NCBI RefSeq assembly: GCF_024519315.1
Contig: NZ_JANIIC010000087.1
Location: 1 to 34,101, forward strand
DNA length: 34,101 nucleotides
DNA from: Streptomyces malaysiensis subsp. samsunensis
GTDB taxonomy: Bacteria > Actinomycetota > Actinomycetes > Streptomycetales > Streptomycetaceae
Direction of reading: 5' to 3'
A program made the position numbers and the translations under genes. Below, one piece after another: positions 8,728 to 16,045 of this stretch; positions within the stretch are counted from its first letter, which is position 1, and each line of letters starts with the position of its first letter. Under the pieces are notes generated by a model. That model had not been told where the DNA came from. It made no database searches and saw nothing but the letters and a program-made list of their open reading frames with translations.

Positions 8728-9114
8728 ATGAGGCGAGCGGAGACGAGTCAGAGCCCGCTGCGGCCCCGGGATCTGGAGGAGGCCAGGGCCCGGCTGTCGG
8801 AGCAGGCGGACCGGCTGCGGTCGCAGCTCACCCGGGCGGAGGAGGCGGCGTCGGCGTTGCGCGCGGACTGCGACCTCGACGCCGCGGACGCGGGCGCGAA
8901 GGCCATGACGCTGAGGGAGCTGCGCACGCGTACGGAGATGGACACGGCCCTGCTGGAGCGGACCGTCGCGGCGCTCGACCGGCTGCGCGCCGGATCCTTC
9001 GGGATCTGCGCGGAGTGCGGCCGGCCTCAGGGCCGGGAGCGGGCGCTGGCCCTGCCCCATGCGGAACTGTGCGTCCAGTGCGCCGAGGAGCGGGAGGCGG
9101 GGCCGGGCGGATGA
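8728..9114 (+). CDS. DksA/TraR-type zinc finger protein
   Basis: A 128-residue protein with an N-terminal coiled-coil-like segment (about 14-85, rich in Glu, Arg, Leu) and a C-terminal four-cysteine finger, Cys94, Cys97, Cys115 and Cys118 (CAEC and CVQC). This is the TraR/DksA architecture, in which the coiled coil can enter the RNA polymerase secondary channel; in actinobacteria related proteins include RbpA-unrelated DksA-like factors with stress roles. The ATG at 8728 has a strong GGAGG at 8715-8719, eight bases upstream. It converges on the sigma factor gene at 9205, so both neighbours act on RNA polymerase, though co-regulation is not shown. Confidence 0.85.
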   Translation: MRRAETSQSPLRPRDLEEARARLSEQADRLRSQLTRAEEAASALRADCDLDAADAGAKAMTLRELRTRTEMDTALLERTVAALDRLRAGSFGICAECGRPQGRERALALPHAELCVQCAEEREAGPGG

Positions 9115-9151
9115 GGCCCGGCCCGCTCACGGCGTCCGGGCACGGGGCCAC

Positions 9152-9181
9152 GGGCGGCGGGGGCGTGGGCGGCGGGGGCGT
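9152..9181 (+). repeat. Two-copy 15-bp direct repeat
   Basis: GGGCGGCGGGGGCGT occurs twice back to back (9152-9166 and 9167-9181), followed by a partial third copy. It sits in the 90-base gap between the convergent zinc-finger and sigma-factor genes. It is a simple low-complexity duplication with no function I can assign. Confidence 0.6.
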
Positions 9182-9204
9182 GGGCGCTGAGCGGACCGGC
9201 CGGC

Positions 9205-10011
9205 TCAGGCCGCGTGGGCGCCGACCTCCTCGCCCAGACGGGCGCAGGTGCGGCTGATGAGGCGCGAGACATGCATCTGGGAGATGCCGAACCGGTCGGC
9301 GATCCGGCTCTGTGTCTCGTCACAGAAGAACCGCAGATAGAGGATCTCCCGCTCACGCTCGGGGAGCCTGCGCAGACAGGGCTTGAGGGATTCGCGCTGG
9401 ACGACCCGCTCGTAGGAGGACTCGTCGGAGCCGAGGGTGTCCACCAGCGCGTAGCCGTCGTCGGCGCCGCGCAGCGCCGCGTCCAGCGACAGCGTACGGA
9501 AGCTGTCGATCGCCTCCATGCCGACGAGGACGTCCTCCTCGGTCATGCCGGTGTGGTGTGCGATGTCCTTGACGCTGGGCGAACGGTCGTCGGGTGAGCG
9601 GGTGAGGTCCTGGACGGCGGTGCGCACCCGGTTGCGCAACTCCTGGACCCGGCGGGGGACGTGCAGGCCCCACATATGGTCGCGGAAGTGCCGCTTGACC
9701 TCCCCGACCACGGTCGGGACGGCGTAGCTCTCGAAGGCCGAACCCCGGTCCGGCTCATAGCGCTTGACCGCCTTGACCAGGCCGACCATGGCCACCTGCC
9801 GCAGATCCTCGGGGCTTTCACCGCGGTTGCGGAACTGCGTGGCGATGCGTTCGGCCATCGGCATCCAGGCCCGGACGACATCCTGCCGCAGGTTCTCCTT
9901 CTCCCGGCCGTCCGGCAGACCGGCGATCCGGCGGAACTCGGCGGAGGTGTCGGGGGCGTCGTCATGCGCGTGCTTGGGGTGCGATCGGGGGTGTGCTCGT
10001 GCGGACGTCAT
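9205..10011 (-). CDS. SigB/SigF-family RNA polymerase sigma factor
   Basis: A 268-residue sigma factor of the stress/sporulation group with regions 2, 3 and 4 but no region 1. Region 2 runs from about 40 to 115, including EDLRQVAMVGLVKAVKRYEP (68-87) and the promoter-melting FRDHMWGLHVPRR (109-121). Region 3 is about 125-195 and region 4 about 205-262, with the helix-turn-helix IADRFGISQMHVSRLISR (237-254). The ATG at 10011 is preceded by GGGAG six bases away. Such factors in Streptomyces are usually held by anti-sigma proteins, but no RsbW/RsbV pair is adjacent; the HATPase domain of the SpoIIE protein at 16-18 kb is one distant candidate partner. A SigB-like promoter candidate lies upstream. 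Confidence 0.92.
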   Translation of the reverse strand: MTSARAHPRSHPKHAHDDAPDTSAEFRRIAGLPDGREKENLRQDVVRAWMPMAERIATQFRNRGESPEDLRQVAMVGLVKAVKRYEPDRGSAFESYAVPTVVGEVKRHFRDHMWGLHVPRRVQELRNRVRTAVQDLTRSPDDRSPSVKDIAHHTGMTEEDVLVGMEAIDSFRTLSLDAALRGADDGYALVDTLGSDESSYERVVQRESLKPCLRRLPEREREILYLRFFCDETQSRIADRFGISQMHVSRLISRTCARLGEEVGAHAA

Positions 10012-10140
10012 GGGCTTCTCCCTTGGCTGTCGTCGTCACCACGGGCTCAGGCAATCCGGACAACTCGGGCGACCGTGGACACGCCTTCCGCAGCCGGGCT
10101 GCTCCCGTGGCGTGCCTCCGGTCCGAAGCACATGGGTCGC

Positions 10141-10165
10141 GTGCCCGTCCTCGGCACGGCGAAAC
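10141..10165 (-). promoter_or_regulatory. SigB-like promoter candidate for the sigma factor gene
   Basis: On the minus strand GTTT (10165-10162) is followed after 15 bases by GGGCAC (10146-10141). This is one mismatch from the GNNT-N14-16-GGGTAC pattern described for Streptomyces SigB-type promoters. It is about 130 bases before the sigma ATG. It could reflect autoregulation. Confidence 0.3.
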
Positions 10166-10207
10166 GGAGTTCGCCCCCACGGATGCCGGTCCATCCGGTG
10201 CGTCATG

Positions 10208-10227
10208 TGTCACATCTCCCCGTGACA
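10208..10227. promoter_or_regulatory. Inverted repeat TGTCAC-N8-GTGACA
   Basis: Perfect 6-bp arms in the 377-base divergent region between the sigma factor gene and phospholipase C. A further GTGACA lies at 10255-10260. The spacing suits a dimeric repressor or activator. The rest of 10012-10388 shows no gene I can support. Confidence 0.35.
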
Positions 10228-10388
10228 TGCCCGTATGAGCGGGTGGGAAGGGCTGTGACAGCGCGATCAAGATTTACGGAGGCTTTCCCGCCGTTTCGCC
10301 CACGCGCCGTTGTCCGTACCGGTTCGGCGGAAGAGACTGCACCGGATCCCCCCGCTTCCCTTCGCATGCCACAGGAGACCGGAGCTTC

Positions 10389-12449
10389 ATGACCTCCATA
10401 GACCGTCGAAGATTCATGCAACTGGCAGGCACCGGCACGGCCATGTCCCTGCTCTCCACCAGCATCGCCCGCGCCGCCGAGATTCCCGCGAACCGCCGGA
10501 CCGGAAGTCTGCGGGACATCGAGCACATCGTGGTGCTGATGCAGGAGAACCGGTCATTCGACCACTACTTCGGCACCCTGCGCGGGGTGCGGGGATTCGG
10601 CGATCCGCGGCCGGTGCGGCTGCCCAACGGGAAGCCGGTGTGGCACCAGTCCGACGGCTCCAAGGAGGTCCTGCCGTTCCGGCCCGAGGTGAACGACCTC
10701 GGGTTGCAGTTCCTCCAGGACCTGCCGCACGGCTGGGCCGACGGCCATGTGGCGTTCAACGGCGGCGCGTACGACAAGTGGATCCCCTCGAAGTCGGCCA
10801 CCACCATGGCCTATCTGACCCGCGAGGACATTCCGTTCCACTACGCGCTGGCGGACGCCTTCACCATCTGCGACGCCTACCACTGCTCGTTCATCGGCTC
10901 CACGGACCCCAACCGCTACTACCTGTGGTCCGGTTACACCGGTAACGACGGCAAGGGCGGCGGCCCGGTGCTGGACAACGCCGAGGCCGGCTACGGCTGG
11001 ACCACCTACCCCGAGCGCCTGGAGAAGGCCGGGATCTCCTGGAAGATCTACCAGGACATCGGCGACGGGCTGGACGCGAAGGGCGGCTGGGGCTGGATCG
11101 AGGACGCCTACCGCGGCAACTACGGCGACAACTCGCTGCTGTACTTCAACCAGTACCGCAACGCCAAGAGCGGCGACCCGCTGTACGACAAGGCCCGCAC
11201 CGGTACCGACGCCAAGAGCGGCGACGGCTTCTTCGACATCCTGCGGGCCGATGTGAAGGCCGGAAAGCTGCCGCAGATCTCCTGGATCGCGGCGCCCGAA
11301 GCCTTCACCGAGCACCCCAACTGGCCGGCCAACTACGGCGCCTGGTACATCGCACAGGTGCTGGACGCGCTCACCTCCGACCCCGAGGTGTGGAGCAAGA
11401 CGGCGCTGCTCATCACCTACGACGAGAACGACGGCTTCTTCGACCACGTGGTGCCGCCGTACGCGCCCGCCGCCCAGCGGGGCGGTTCGACCGTGGACAC
11501 CACCGGGGAGCTGTACGCGGGCTCCGCCTCGCAGCCCGCGGGCCCGTACGGGCTGGGGCAGCGGGTGCCCATGCTGGTGGTCTCGCCGTGGAGCAAGGGC
11601 GGCTGGGTGTGCTCGCAGACGCTGGACCACACCTCGGTCATCCGGCTCATGGAAGAGCGCTTCGGCGTCGAGGAGCCCAACATCTCGCCGTGGCGGCGTG
11701 CGGTGTGCGGCGACCTGACCGCGGCCTTCGACTTCTCGCGGACCGATGTGAAGGTCCCGGCCCTGCCGGACACCAGCGGCTATCGGCCCAAGGACAACGA
11801 CCGGCACCCGGACTACGTACCGGCGCTCCCGGCACACCCCTCGCTGCCCCGGCAGGAGTCCGGGCTGCGCCCTGCCAGGCCGCTGCCGTACGACCTGTCG
11901 GCCGATGCCACGACCGGCGCCGACGGCGGGCTGCGTGTCGACTTCGTCAACCACGGCCGGGGAACCGCCGCCCACTTCCATGTGACCTCCGCGAGCCACA
12001 CGGGCGGCCCGTGGGGCTACACCGCCGAGGCGGGCAAGCGGCTGTCCGGCGACTGGCAGCGCTCCTCGGCGGACCAGGGCGCCTATGACCTCCAGGTGCA
12101 CGGCCCGGCCGGTTTCCTGCGCCACTTCACCGGCCACGCCACGGGCAAGGGCCCCGAGGTGAGCGCCCGTCACGACCGGTCGACCGGGGAGGTCAAGCTG
12201 ACCCTGGTCAACCAGGGCGACACCACGGTGCGACTCACCGTCACGGACGGCTACCACAAGGAGAAGCCGGCGAACTACCGGCTCCGGCCGGGGGCGCGGG
12301 TGGTGCACACCGCACGCACCGGGCGCAGCCACGAGTGGTACGACCTATCGGTGGTCTCCGACCACGACAGCGGCTATCTGCGCCGGCTGACCGGGCATGT
12401 GGAGACCGGCCGCGCGGGCGTGAGCGACCCCGCGCTCTCGGCGGACTGA
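10389..12449 (+). CDS. Secreted phosphocholine-specific-type phospholipase C (Tat substrate)
   Basis: A 686-residue secreted hydrolase. The N-terminus has a twin-arginine motif (DRRRFMQL, 5-12), a hydrophobic stretch and an Ala-rich cleavage region near 28-31. The catalytic domain of the acid-phosphatase/phospholipase C superfamily starts with HIVVLMQENRSFDHYFG (46-62) and continues through GSTDPNRYYLWSG near 170 and TYDENDGFFDHVVPP near 345. Two C-terminal beta-type repeats (about 490-575 and 580-670) match the DUF756 modules normally found in this family. It should cleave phospholipids outside the cell and release phosphorylated head groups for phosphate or choline supply. The ATG is four bases after GGAG at 10381-10384, with AGGAG further up. 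No clear PHO-box array was seen upstream. Confidence 0.93.
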   Translation: MTSIDRRRFMQLAGTGTAMSLLSTSIARAAEIPANRRTGSLRDIEHIVVLMQENRSFDHYFGTLRGVRGFGDPRPVRLPNGKPVWHQSDGSKEVLPFRPEVNDLGLQFLQDLPHGWADGHVAFNGGAYDKWIPSKSATTMAYLTREDIPFHYALADAFTICDAYHCSFIGSTDPNRYYLWSGYTGNDGKGGGPVLDNAEAGYGWTTYPERLEKAGISWKIYQDIGDGLDAKGGWGWIEDAYRGNYGDNSLLYFNQYRNAKSGDPLYDKARTGTDAKSGDGFFDILRADVKAGKLPQISWIAAPEAFTEHPNWPANYGAWYIAQVLDALTSDPEVWSKTALLITYDENDGFFDHVVPPYAPAAQRGGSTVDTTGELYAGSASQPAGPYGLGQRVPMLVVSPWSKGGWVCSQTLDHTSVIRLMEERFGVEEPNISPWRRAVCGDLTAAFDFSRTDVKVPALPDTSGYRPKDNDRHPDYVPALPAHPSLPRQESGLRPARPLPYDLSADATTGADGGLRVDFVNHGRGTAAHFHVTSASHTGGPWGYTAEAGKRLSGDWQRSSADQGAYDLQVHGPAGFLRHFTGHATGKGPEVSARHDRSTGEVKLTLVNQGDTTVRLTVTDGYHKEKPANYRLRPGARVVHTARTGRSHEWYDLSVVSDHDSGYLRRLTGHVETGRAGVSDPALSAD

Positions 12450-12475
12450 CCCACCGCCACCGGTCCTTCGTCGCC

Positions 12476-12507
12476 CGCCCGTCCGGCGGCTCCCCGCCGG
12501 ACGGGCG
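12476..12507. terminator. Bidirectional hairpin terminator candidate
   Basis: A perfect 14-bp GC-rich stem (12476-12489 with 12494-12507) around the loop CTCC. It lies 27 bases after the phospholipase stop and between two convergent genes, so it may serve both. It lacks a T-tract, which is common for actinobacterial terminators. Confidence 0.7.
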
Positions 12508-12609
12508 CGCGGCGCGTCTCGCCCTTCCCGCGCCGCGTCCGGCGCCTCCCCCGCCGCGTCTGGCGCCTTCCGCCCCGCGTACGGTCCGCCTCGTACGGGC
12601 CCCGGGCCG

Positions 12610-13500
12610 TCAGCGCCGGGCGTGCGAGGCGCGGGCGCGGAAGCCGGCCGGGGTCTCGCCCGAGCGCCGCCGGAAGAACTTGGTGAAGACGGTGGCGTCC
12701 GGGAAGCCGAGCCGCTCGCCGATGGCGGTGGCGGACAGATCGGTGTGCACCAGCAGCCGCTTGGCCTCGAGCAGCACCCGGTCGTCGATGAACCGCTTGG
12801 CGCCGCATCCGACCGTGGCGCGGGTGGCCCGGGTCAGGGTGCGGACGCTGTAGCCCAGCCGGGCGGCGTAGTCCTCGACCCGGTGGGTGCGGGTGTAATC
12901 GCGCTCCACGGCCCGCTGGAAGCGGCGGAACGCCTCACCGCCCGCCGTCTCCCCGCCCTGGGCGCCGGGCAGATGGGCCAGCCGCAGTACGAGCACGGCG
13001 ACGAGGTGGCGCACCACCTCGATATGCGCCTCCAGCGGCCCCGACACCGTCCGGCGCTCGTTCTCCAGCAGGTCCAGGACGCCGCGGACGGCCTCGGCGT
13101 CGGCGCCTTCGGGAACCATCAGCGGGGACCGCGGCGCGGGCCGGTCCAGCCGGGCGGCCGCGGCGGTGGCGGCGCCGAGATAGCCGGGCGGGAAGAGCAC
13201 GGCGGCGCCCTCCGCGGCGCCGAGGTCGGAGCGGAACTGGTGGATCCGCCCGGGGCGCACCCACATCCAGCCGCCCTCGGTCAGTTCGTACTCGGTGAAG
13301 TCCACCGAGCAGCGCAGCGCCCCGGAGCGCACGGTGATCAGCTGGTGGAAGGCGAGCCGCATCGGGGCGTGGACATCGAGGCCATGGCTCCGGGCGCGGG
13401 CGGCCAGCCCGGGGAAGTCCAGAACGGCCGCTCCCGGCGGTGCTCCCACGGAGGGCCGGAACGGAACCTCGGTGACCTCACGGTGTCCGTTTCTGTCCAT
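12610..13500 (-). CDS. AraC-family transcriptional regulator
   Basis: A 296-residue regulator. The N-terminal half looks like a cupin-type ligand domain (a GALRCSVDFTEYELTEGGWMWV strand-rich section near 57-80). The C-terminal 100 residues carry two helix-turn-helix units: VEDYAARLGYSVRTLTRATRA and SATAIGERLGFPDATVFTKFFRRRSGETPAGFR, the second being the conserved AraC signature. Length is normal. The ATG at 13500 has no clear ribosome site. It is on the same strand as the P450 unit but separated from it by 163 bases and a strong hairpin, so it is likely transcribed alone. A GCTGGT direct repeat lies just upstream at 13520-13535. Target unknown. Confidence 0.9.
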   Translation of the reverse strand: MDRNGHREVTEVPFRPSVGAPPGAAVLDFPGLAARARSHGLDVHAPMRLAFHQLITVRSGALRCSVDFTEYELTEGGWMWVRPGRIHQFRSDLGAAEGAAVLFPPGYLGAATAAAARLDRPAPRSPLMVPEGADAEAVRGVLDLLENERRTVSGPLEAHIEVVRHLVAVLVLRLAHLPGAQGGETAGGEAFRRFQRAVERDYTRTHRVEDYAARLGYSVRTLTRATRATVGCGAKRFIDDRVLLEAKRLLVHTDLSATAIGERLGFPDATVFTKFFRRRSGETPAGFRARASHARR

Positions 13501-13519
13501 AGCGTGTTTTCAGTGTACG

Positions 13520-13535
13520 GCTGGTGTCAGCTGGT
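13520..13535. promoter_or_regulatory. Direct repeat GCTGGT-N4-GCTGGT upstream of AraC-type gene
   Basis: Two GCTGGT copies with 10-bp spacing, one helical turn, 20 to 35 bases before the AraC-type start. AraC regulators often bind direct repeats, so autoregulation is possible. The motif is short and may be chance. Confidence 0.22.
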
Positions 13536-13615
13536 CCGCATCCAGCGTGGAGTGCGTTGCGATGAACGGGTGACCGAAAGAGTCCCGCCATCACCGCTTC
13601 CCCTTCCCGGCCGTT

Positions 13616-13643
13616 CCGCCGCCGCGGAGGTCCGCGGCGGCGG
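13616..13643 (-). terminator. Hairpin terminator of the P450 operon
   Basis: CCGCCGCCGCGG and CCGCGGCGGCGG form a perfect 12-bp stem with the 4-base loop AGGT. It begins about 20 bases after the P450 stop on the minus strand, the usual place for a terminator. Confidence 0.65.
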
Positions 13644-13663
13644 GGGCGGCGGGCGGCGGGCGG

Positions 13664-14899
13664 CTACCAGGTGACGGGGAGTTCGTAGACCCCGTAGATC
13701 ACCGCGTCGTACTTGAAGGGGATGTCCGCCAGATCCGTCGCCAGGCGCAGAGTGGGGACGCGACGGAAGAGGGCGGGGTAGACCACCTGGAGTTCCATCC
13801 GGGCCAGCGGCTGACCGAGGCAGTGGTGGGTGCCCACGCCGAACGCCTGGTGGTGGCGGGCGTCCCGGCCGATGTCCAGCCGGTCCGGGTCCGGGAAGAC
13901 GGCCGGATCCCGGTTGGCCAGTTCGCCGAGGAGGATCACTCCCTCACCGGCCCGGATGGTCCGGCCGGCGATCTCGATGTCCTCCAGCGCGGTACGGCGG
14001 CGTCCGAGGTGGACCACGCTGAGGTAGCGCAGGAGTTCCTCCACCGCGGAGACGATCACCTTGGGGTCGTCGGCCTCGCGCACACGGGCGAGCTGCTCGG
14101 GGTGCTGGAGCAGCAGCAGCGTCCCCATGGTGATCATGTTGGCCGTGGTCTCGTGGCCGCCGAGGAGCAGCAGCACGCCCATCGCGGCGGCCTCACGGCG
14201 GGTCAGTTCGCCTGCCGTGATCTGCCGGCCGAGGCCGGAGAGCAGATCGTCACCGGGCCCGGCCAGCTTCTCCCCCACCAACTGGTCCAGATACTCATAC
14301 AGGTTGGTGTGCGCGGCGGCCCGCTCCTCGGGGGTGGCCACGGCCGAGACGAGGACCTTGCTGTTGGTCTGGAAGAACGCGTGGTCCTCGTACGGGACAC
14401 CCAGCAGCTCGGAGATCACCAGCGATGGAAGCGGCAGCGCGAGCGCCTGGACCAGGTCGGCCGGATTCGGCCCGGCCAGCATACGGGTGAGGAAGTCGTC
14501 CACCATCTCCCGCACGACGGGGCGCATCGCCTCGACCCGCTTGATGGTGAAGGCGCCGCTGACCATGCGGCGCAGCCGGGCGTGTTCGGGGTCGTCCATG
14601 CCGACGAAGCTCAGGTCGGTGGCCTCCCGCTTGCCGCCCGTATGGGGGACGGGGCTCGGGAAGCCCGGGTGGGAGAAGTCGGCGCTGAGCCGGGGGTCGG
14701 AGAGCAGGGTCTTCTGCTCGGCGTGGCCGGTCACCACCCAGGGGGTGCTGTCGCTCCAGGACCGGACCCGGGTCAGCGGGCCCCACTTCGCCAGGCCGCG
14801 CAGCTCGGGGGACGGGTCGAAGGGGCAGGCCGCGGCGCGCGGCTGGGGGAAGGCGGGGATCTCGGCCGGTGCGTCGTCGGCCACGGGCGAGGTGGTCAT
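13664..14899 (-). CDS. Cytochrome P450
   Basis: Soluble bacterial P450 of 411 residues. Key motifs are present: I-helix GGHETT (247-252) with the oxygen-activating acid and threonine, K-helix ExxR as EELLR (Glu288, Arg291), and the heme loop FGVGTHHCLG (353-362) with Cys360 as the axial ligand. Near-C-terminal GQPLARMELQVV is common in Streptomyces CYP105-like enzymes, but I cannot fix the subfamily. It would monooxygenate an unknown small molecule using electrons from a ferredoxin. Its own [3Fe-4S] ferredoxin gene starts upstream and ends 64 bases before it on the same strand, and the TetR-type gene leads the unit. No reductase is in this unit; the one at 2528-3769 is a candidate partner. 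Confidence 0.96.
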   Translation of the reverse strand: MTTSPVADDAPAEIPAFPQPRAAACPFDPSPELRGLAKWGPLTRVRSWSDSTPWVVTGHAEQKTLLSDPRLSADFSHPGFPSPVPHTGGKREATDLSFVGMDDPEHARLRRMVSGAFTIKRVEAMRPVVREMVDDFLTRMLAGPNPADLVQALALPLPSLVISELLGVPYEDHAFFQTNSKVLVSAVATPEERAAAHTNLYEYLDQLVGEKLAGPGDDLLSGLGRQITAGELTRREAAAMGVLLLLGGHETTANMITMGTLLLLQHPEQLARVREADDPKVIVSAVEELLRYLSVVHLGRRRTALEDIEIAGRTIRAGEGVILLGELANRDPAVFPDPDRLDIGRDARHHQAFGVGTHHCLGQPLARMELQVVYPALFRRVPTLRLATDLADIPFKYDAVIYGVYELPVTW

Positions 14900-14963
14900 G
14901 GTCGTCCTCCGATGGTCGGTCGGGAGTGGGCCGCGGCGATCCGGTTGAACGAGGCGGCGGGCG

Positions 14964-15164
14964 TCACGCCGTCTCGTTCAGCCGGATCGCCGCGGCGGGG
15001 CAGACGGTCGCGGCCTCGTGGACGGCGGCGTGGTGCGCGTCGGCGGGTTCGGCGTCGAGCAGGAGGACGATGCCGTCCTCCTCGCGCTGGTCGAACACCT
15101 CGGGCGCGATGAGCACGCACTGGCCCGCGCCGCAGCACTTCGCCTCATCGACGGTGATCTTCAT
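14964..15164 (-). CDS. [3Fe-4S]-type ferredoxin, P450 partner
   Basis: A 66-residue ferredoxin with cluster ligands at Cys10, Cys16 (the CCGAGQC segment; Cys11 is an extra cysteine) and Cys55 before Pro. It is closely related to the ferredoxin at 2334: both share GQCVL, VFDQR-ED and VCPA segments. It should carry electrons to the P450 encoded just downstream. The ATG at 15164 has GAGGAGG seven bases before it and overlaps the TetR-type stop by ATGA, so the regulator and ferredoxin are translationally coupled. The stretch between its stop and the P450 start (14900-14963) has no gene. Confidence 0.92.
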   Translation of the reverse strand: MKITVDEAKCCGAGQCVLIAPEVFDQREEDGIVLLLDAEPADAHHAAVHEAATVCPAAAIRLNETA

Positions 15165-15826
15165 GTCCGGGCCTCCTCGGCGGGGGAACGGGGGGTGACG
15201 GGGGCGAGGAGCAGGCCGGTGATGGCGTCGGTCAACGCATCGGCCGTGTCGTCCCAGGACGGCTGACGCGTACTGGTCCCCTCGGCGAGGGCGCGCTCCC
15301 GTTCGGCACAGGTGTGGGTGATCAACTGACGGGCCATGGCGCCGCGTTCGGCCCGCACCTCGGCGGGCAGGGCGTCCAGGCAGCGGCCCAGGCCGTGGAG
15401 GGTTTCCCGCAGCGGCTCCCGGGTGAGGGCCTCGTCGGTGACGATCGCCCGCAGTACGGGGTCGGTCATCACCTGGACGGCGAACCTGGCGTACCAGGAG
15501 GGGACGCCCAGGGTGGCCAGGTGTTCGGGGGCGGGCCGCACCAGACAGGCCACCCAGTCCCGGACCTCCTGGCTGCCGCGGGTCCCGTCCAGTATCCGCT
15601 GCCGGATGTGCTCGATCGCCTCGGAGTGCTTGCCCATGATGGCGCGCACCAGGTCCGCCCTGGTGCCGAAGTGGTAGCCGACCGCGGCGACATTGCCCTG
15701 CCCGGCCGCCTCGCTGATCTGTCGGTTCGACACCGCGACCAGGCCGTGCTCGGCGTAGAGCCGTTCCGCCGCGGCCATGATGGCTTCGCGGGTCTCGGCG
15801 GAGCGGACGGTGCGTGCGTCGGCCAC
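15161..15826 (-). CDS. TetR-family transcriptional regulator
   Basis: A 221-residue regulator. Residues about 10-57 form the TetR DNA-binding domain: ETREAIMAAAERLYAEHG, then the helix-turn-helix VAVSNRQISEAAGQGNVAAVGYHFGTRADLV. The remainder is helical and would bind a ligand. Two GTG codons lie in tandem at 15829 and 15826; the second is five bases from GGAGG and is preferred. It is the first gene of a TetR, ferredoxin, P450 unit, which suggests it represses its own operon and that the P450 substrate or product is the inducer. An AT-rich patch at 15870-15895 upstream likely holds the promoter and operator. Confidence 0.88.
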   Translation of the reverse strand: MADARTVRSAETREAIMAAAERLYAEHGLVAVSNRQISEAAGQGNVAAVGYHFGTRADLVRAIMGKHSEAIEHIRQRILDGTRGSQEVRDWVACLVRPAPEHLATLGVPSWYARFAVQVMTDPVLRAIVTDEALTREPLRETLHGLGRCLDALPAEVRAERGAMARQLITHTCAERERALAEGTSTRQPSWDDTADALTDAITGLLLAPVTPRSPAEEART

Positions 15827-15866
15827 CACGACCTCCGGTCTCGTTCGTCCTCATGATCTGTCGCGG

Positions 15867-15900
15867 CCACTTTAAAACACATGAATTAAGAAGAGCAACC
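15867..15900 (-). promoter_or_regulatory. AT-rich promoter/operator region of TetR-ferredoxin-P450 unit
   Basis: A short AT-rich island stands out in otherwise GC-rich sequence upstream of the TetR-type start. On the minus strand TTGCTC and TTAAAG are 17 bases apart, a weak match to a housekeeping promoter. CTTTAA and ATTAAG form an imperfect dyad that could be the operator. Confidence 0.3.
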
Positions 15901-15907
15901 GCTCCAC

Positions 15908-15930
15908 CGGCGGCCACCGGGTGGCCGCCG
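15908..15930. terminator. Hairpin terminator candidate
   Basis: CGGCGGCCAC and GTGGCCGCCG pair perfectly over 10 bp around CGG, with possible extension by CCA/TGG. It lies between the phosphatase gene end and the TetR-type promoter and would isolate the two minus-strand units. Confidence 0.5.
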
Positions 15931-15967
15931 TGGACTGAGGGCTCGTACGCCGGGGAGTCATCGGCGG

Positions 15968-15995
15968 GGACCCGGACGGGATCGGGTCCGGGTCC
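15968..15995 (-). terminator. Hairpin after the SpoIIE-type phosphatase gene
   Basis: GGACCCGGA and TCCGGGTCC form a perfect 9-bp stem with a 10-base loop, about 50 bases beyond the phosphatase stop on the minus strand. An alternative 7-bp pairing overlaps it. Confidence 0.5.
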
Positions 15996-16045
15996 GGGTT
16001 GAAGCCACATGGATGTTCATGCGGCAGGAGGCACCCGGGCCGCTC

